A stretch of DNA of 41,203 nt from Jiangella aurantiaca (lineage in GTDB: Bacteria > Actinomycetota > Actinomycetes > Jiangellales > Jiangellaceae): positions 1 to 41,203 of the forward strand of contig NZ_SMLB01000057.1 in NCBI RefSeq assembly GCF_004349105.1, in the 5' to 3' direction. Of the stretch, positions 40,266 to 41,203 are shown piece after piece. Made by a program: the position numbers and the translations under genes. Under the pieces are notes generated by a model. It was not told the DNA's origin. It searched no databases and saw nothing but the letters and a program-made list of their open reading frames with translations. Each line of letters starts with the position of its first letter. Positions within the stretch are counted from its first letter, which is position 1.

Positions 40266-41203
40266 TCAGGACCAGTAGACGATGACGTCGTCGCCGACCC
40301 GCACCTGGTCGAACAGCGACTCGATGCCGTCGCGGTCGCGGACGTTCACGCACCCGTGCGACCCGCCGTTGTAGCCATTGGCCGCGAAGTCGGGCGAGTA
40401 GTGCACCGCCTGGCCGCGGCTGAAGAACATCGCGAACGGCATCGGGGTGTCGTAGAGCGACGACACGTGGTCGCGCGACTTCCAGTACACCTCGAACTCG
40501 CCCTCGCGGGTCGGCGTCAGCTCGGTGCCGAACCGGACGTCCAGGGTCATGCGCACCTCGCCGTCGATGACCCAGCGCAGGGAGTTCGACGACTTGTCGA
40601 TGCACAGCACCCGGCCGGTGAGGCAGCGCGGGTCGAGGCCGTCGGCGCTGCCGCCGTTGTTTCCGGGCTCGCGGTTGTGCAGCTCGTCGTCGGTGGGGTT
40701 GCGGGTCATCTCGACCAGCTTGTCCCAGGTGCGCTGGTCGACCTCGCCGGTGACGGGGAAGCCGCGCTTGTCCTGGAAGCCCTTGACCGACGCGGTGGTG
40801 GTGTCGCCGTAGGTGTCGGTGACGTCGCCGTCGAACCAGTCGATCTGCTTGAGCCGGGCCTGCAGCTCGCGGACCTGGTCGCCGGTGTCGCCTGGGCCGA
40901 GGATGGTCGGGCCGGGGGTCAGCCGGTTGTGCAGCTCGTCGTCAGTAGGCGTGCGGGTCATCCCGACGAGGGTGTCCCAGGTCGCCTGGTCGACGGCGCC
41001 GGTGGCCGGCAGCTCACGCTTCTCCTGGAACCCGGAGACCGCGGCGACGGTGACGTCGTCGAACTCGCCGGTGATGTCGGGCTCGTACCACTGCAGCTGC
41101 TTGAGCCGGGCCTGCAGCTCGCGGACCTGGTCGCCGCTTGCGCCGGCGGCCATCAGCGCCTCCGGCGTGGGTGTCGTGGTGGGAGTCGGCGTCGGGGTGG
41201 GGG
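40266..41203 (-). CDS. L,D-transpeptidase with two peptidoglycan-binding domains, 5' end outside window
   Basis: At least 311 aa; the N terminus and signal lie beyond the right edge. The visible start is a Thr-Pro linker (41154-41203), and an in-frame ATG at 41151-41153 is probably internal. Two peptidoglycan-binding type 1 domains follow (GDQVRELQARLKQ twice, 84 aa apart). The C-terminal YkuD domain has His at HYSPDF and the catalytic SHGCVNVRD. It makes 3-3 cross-links in peptidoglycan or anchors proteins to it, outside the membrane. It converges on the sortase gene, so this end of the window is devoted to the cell wall. Confidence 0.92.
   Translation of the reverse strand, partial: PTPTPTPTTTPTPEALMAAGASGDQVRELQARLKQLQWYEPDITGEFDDVTVAAVSGFQEKRELPATGAVDQATWDTLVGMTRTPTDDELHNRLTPGPTILGPGDTGDQVRELQARLKQIDWFDGDVTDTYGDTTTASVKGFQDKRGFPVTGEVDQRTWDKLVEMTRNPTDDELHNREPGNNGGSADGLDPRCLTGRVLCIDKSSNSLRWVIDGEVRMTLDVRFGTELTPTREGEFEVYWKSRDHVSSLYDTPMPFAMFFSRGQAVHYSPDFAANGYNGGSHGCVNVRDRDGIESLFDQVRVGDDVIVYWS
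40845..41135 (-). repeat. Direct repeat inside the L,D-transpeptidase gene
   Basis: A 39-bp stretch is identical at 40845-40883 and 41097-41135, 252 bp (84 codons) apart. It encodes the start of each peptidoglycan-binding domain and shows that the domain pair arose by tandem duplication. Confidence 0.85.

Noticed and set aside
41154-41203. A short tandem repeat at the right edge
   Set aside because: It is the coding sequence of the Thr-Pro linker of the L,D-transpeptidase.
1-41203. CRISPR arrays, tRNA or rRNA genes, transposases, phage genes, secondary-metabolite synthases
   Set aside because: None seen on reading both strands; the only tandem repeats are the pair before lysS and the intragenic duplications. 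A covariance-model scan would be needed to exclude small RNAs.

Overview
The window is chromosomal DNA from a very GC-rich Gram-positive actinobacterium. The evidence is strong G/C bias at third codon positions, frequent GTG starts, an lsr2 nucleoid-protein gene, ECF41 and FadR-type regulators, a class F sortase with a DUF4397 partner, and a DUF222-type (13E12-like) protein. A soil or plant-associated, Jiangella- or Streptomyces-like organism would fit, but the genus cannot be fixed from the sequence alone. No tRNA, rRNA, CRISPR array, insertion sequence or prophage gene was seen.

Layout. (1) 1-1035: 3'-truncated, frameshifted DUF222-family gene (minus). (2) 1136-10723: cofactor block with a DUF2520 oxidoreductase, panC, nadB, nadC and coaX (pantothenate/CoA and de novo NAD synthesis). 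It is split by a minus-strand ABC-2 exporter operon (2027-4618) and a divergent pair of exported proteins (4728-6382). (3) 10749-13003: an ECF41 sigma factor divergent from the epimerase gene it probably controls, with a textbook ECF41 promoter between them, and a small STAS protein. (4) 13236-15728: lysS, argA and lsr2. (5) 15844-30979: a deoxysugar utilisation island. It holds a diketo-deoxy-sugar-acid (FAH family) hydrolase, an L-lactate dehydrogenase/oxidase, a FadR-type regulator with a 17-bp operator, two exported GH78 alpha-L-rhamnosidases, and a RhaS-type rhamnose ABC importer between them. A LacI-type operator (TGRAACGNTTCA) appears before both rhamnosidase genes and the importer. (6) 30980-32683: the 3' tail of a lost short-chain dehydrogenase gene and a Tat-exported TIM-barrel isomerase-like protein. 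(7) 32736-36452: a single-chain asymmetric ABC exporter with one degenerate ATP site. (8) 36811-41203: cell-surface block with a polytopic membrane protein, a DUF4397 protein with an unusual sorting-signal-like C terminus, a class F sortase, and an L,D-transpeptidase running off the right edge.

Working model for the island (inference): the two rhamnosidases release L-rhamnose outside the cell and the RhaS-type importer brings it in. A non-phosphorylating pathway, whose early enzymes are not in this window, would end with the FAH hydrolase giving pyruvate and L-lactate. LldD would then convert lactate to pyruvate. Polysaccharide breakdown and lactate clearance would be under two separate regulators.

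Other non-coding signals: a roughly 55-60 bp intergenic repeat in three copies (one after nadC, two in tandem directly before lysS), and a shared TAGNNT box 7-8 nt before the start codons of four genes, which suggests leaderless transcripts.
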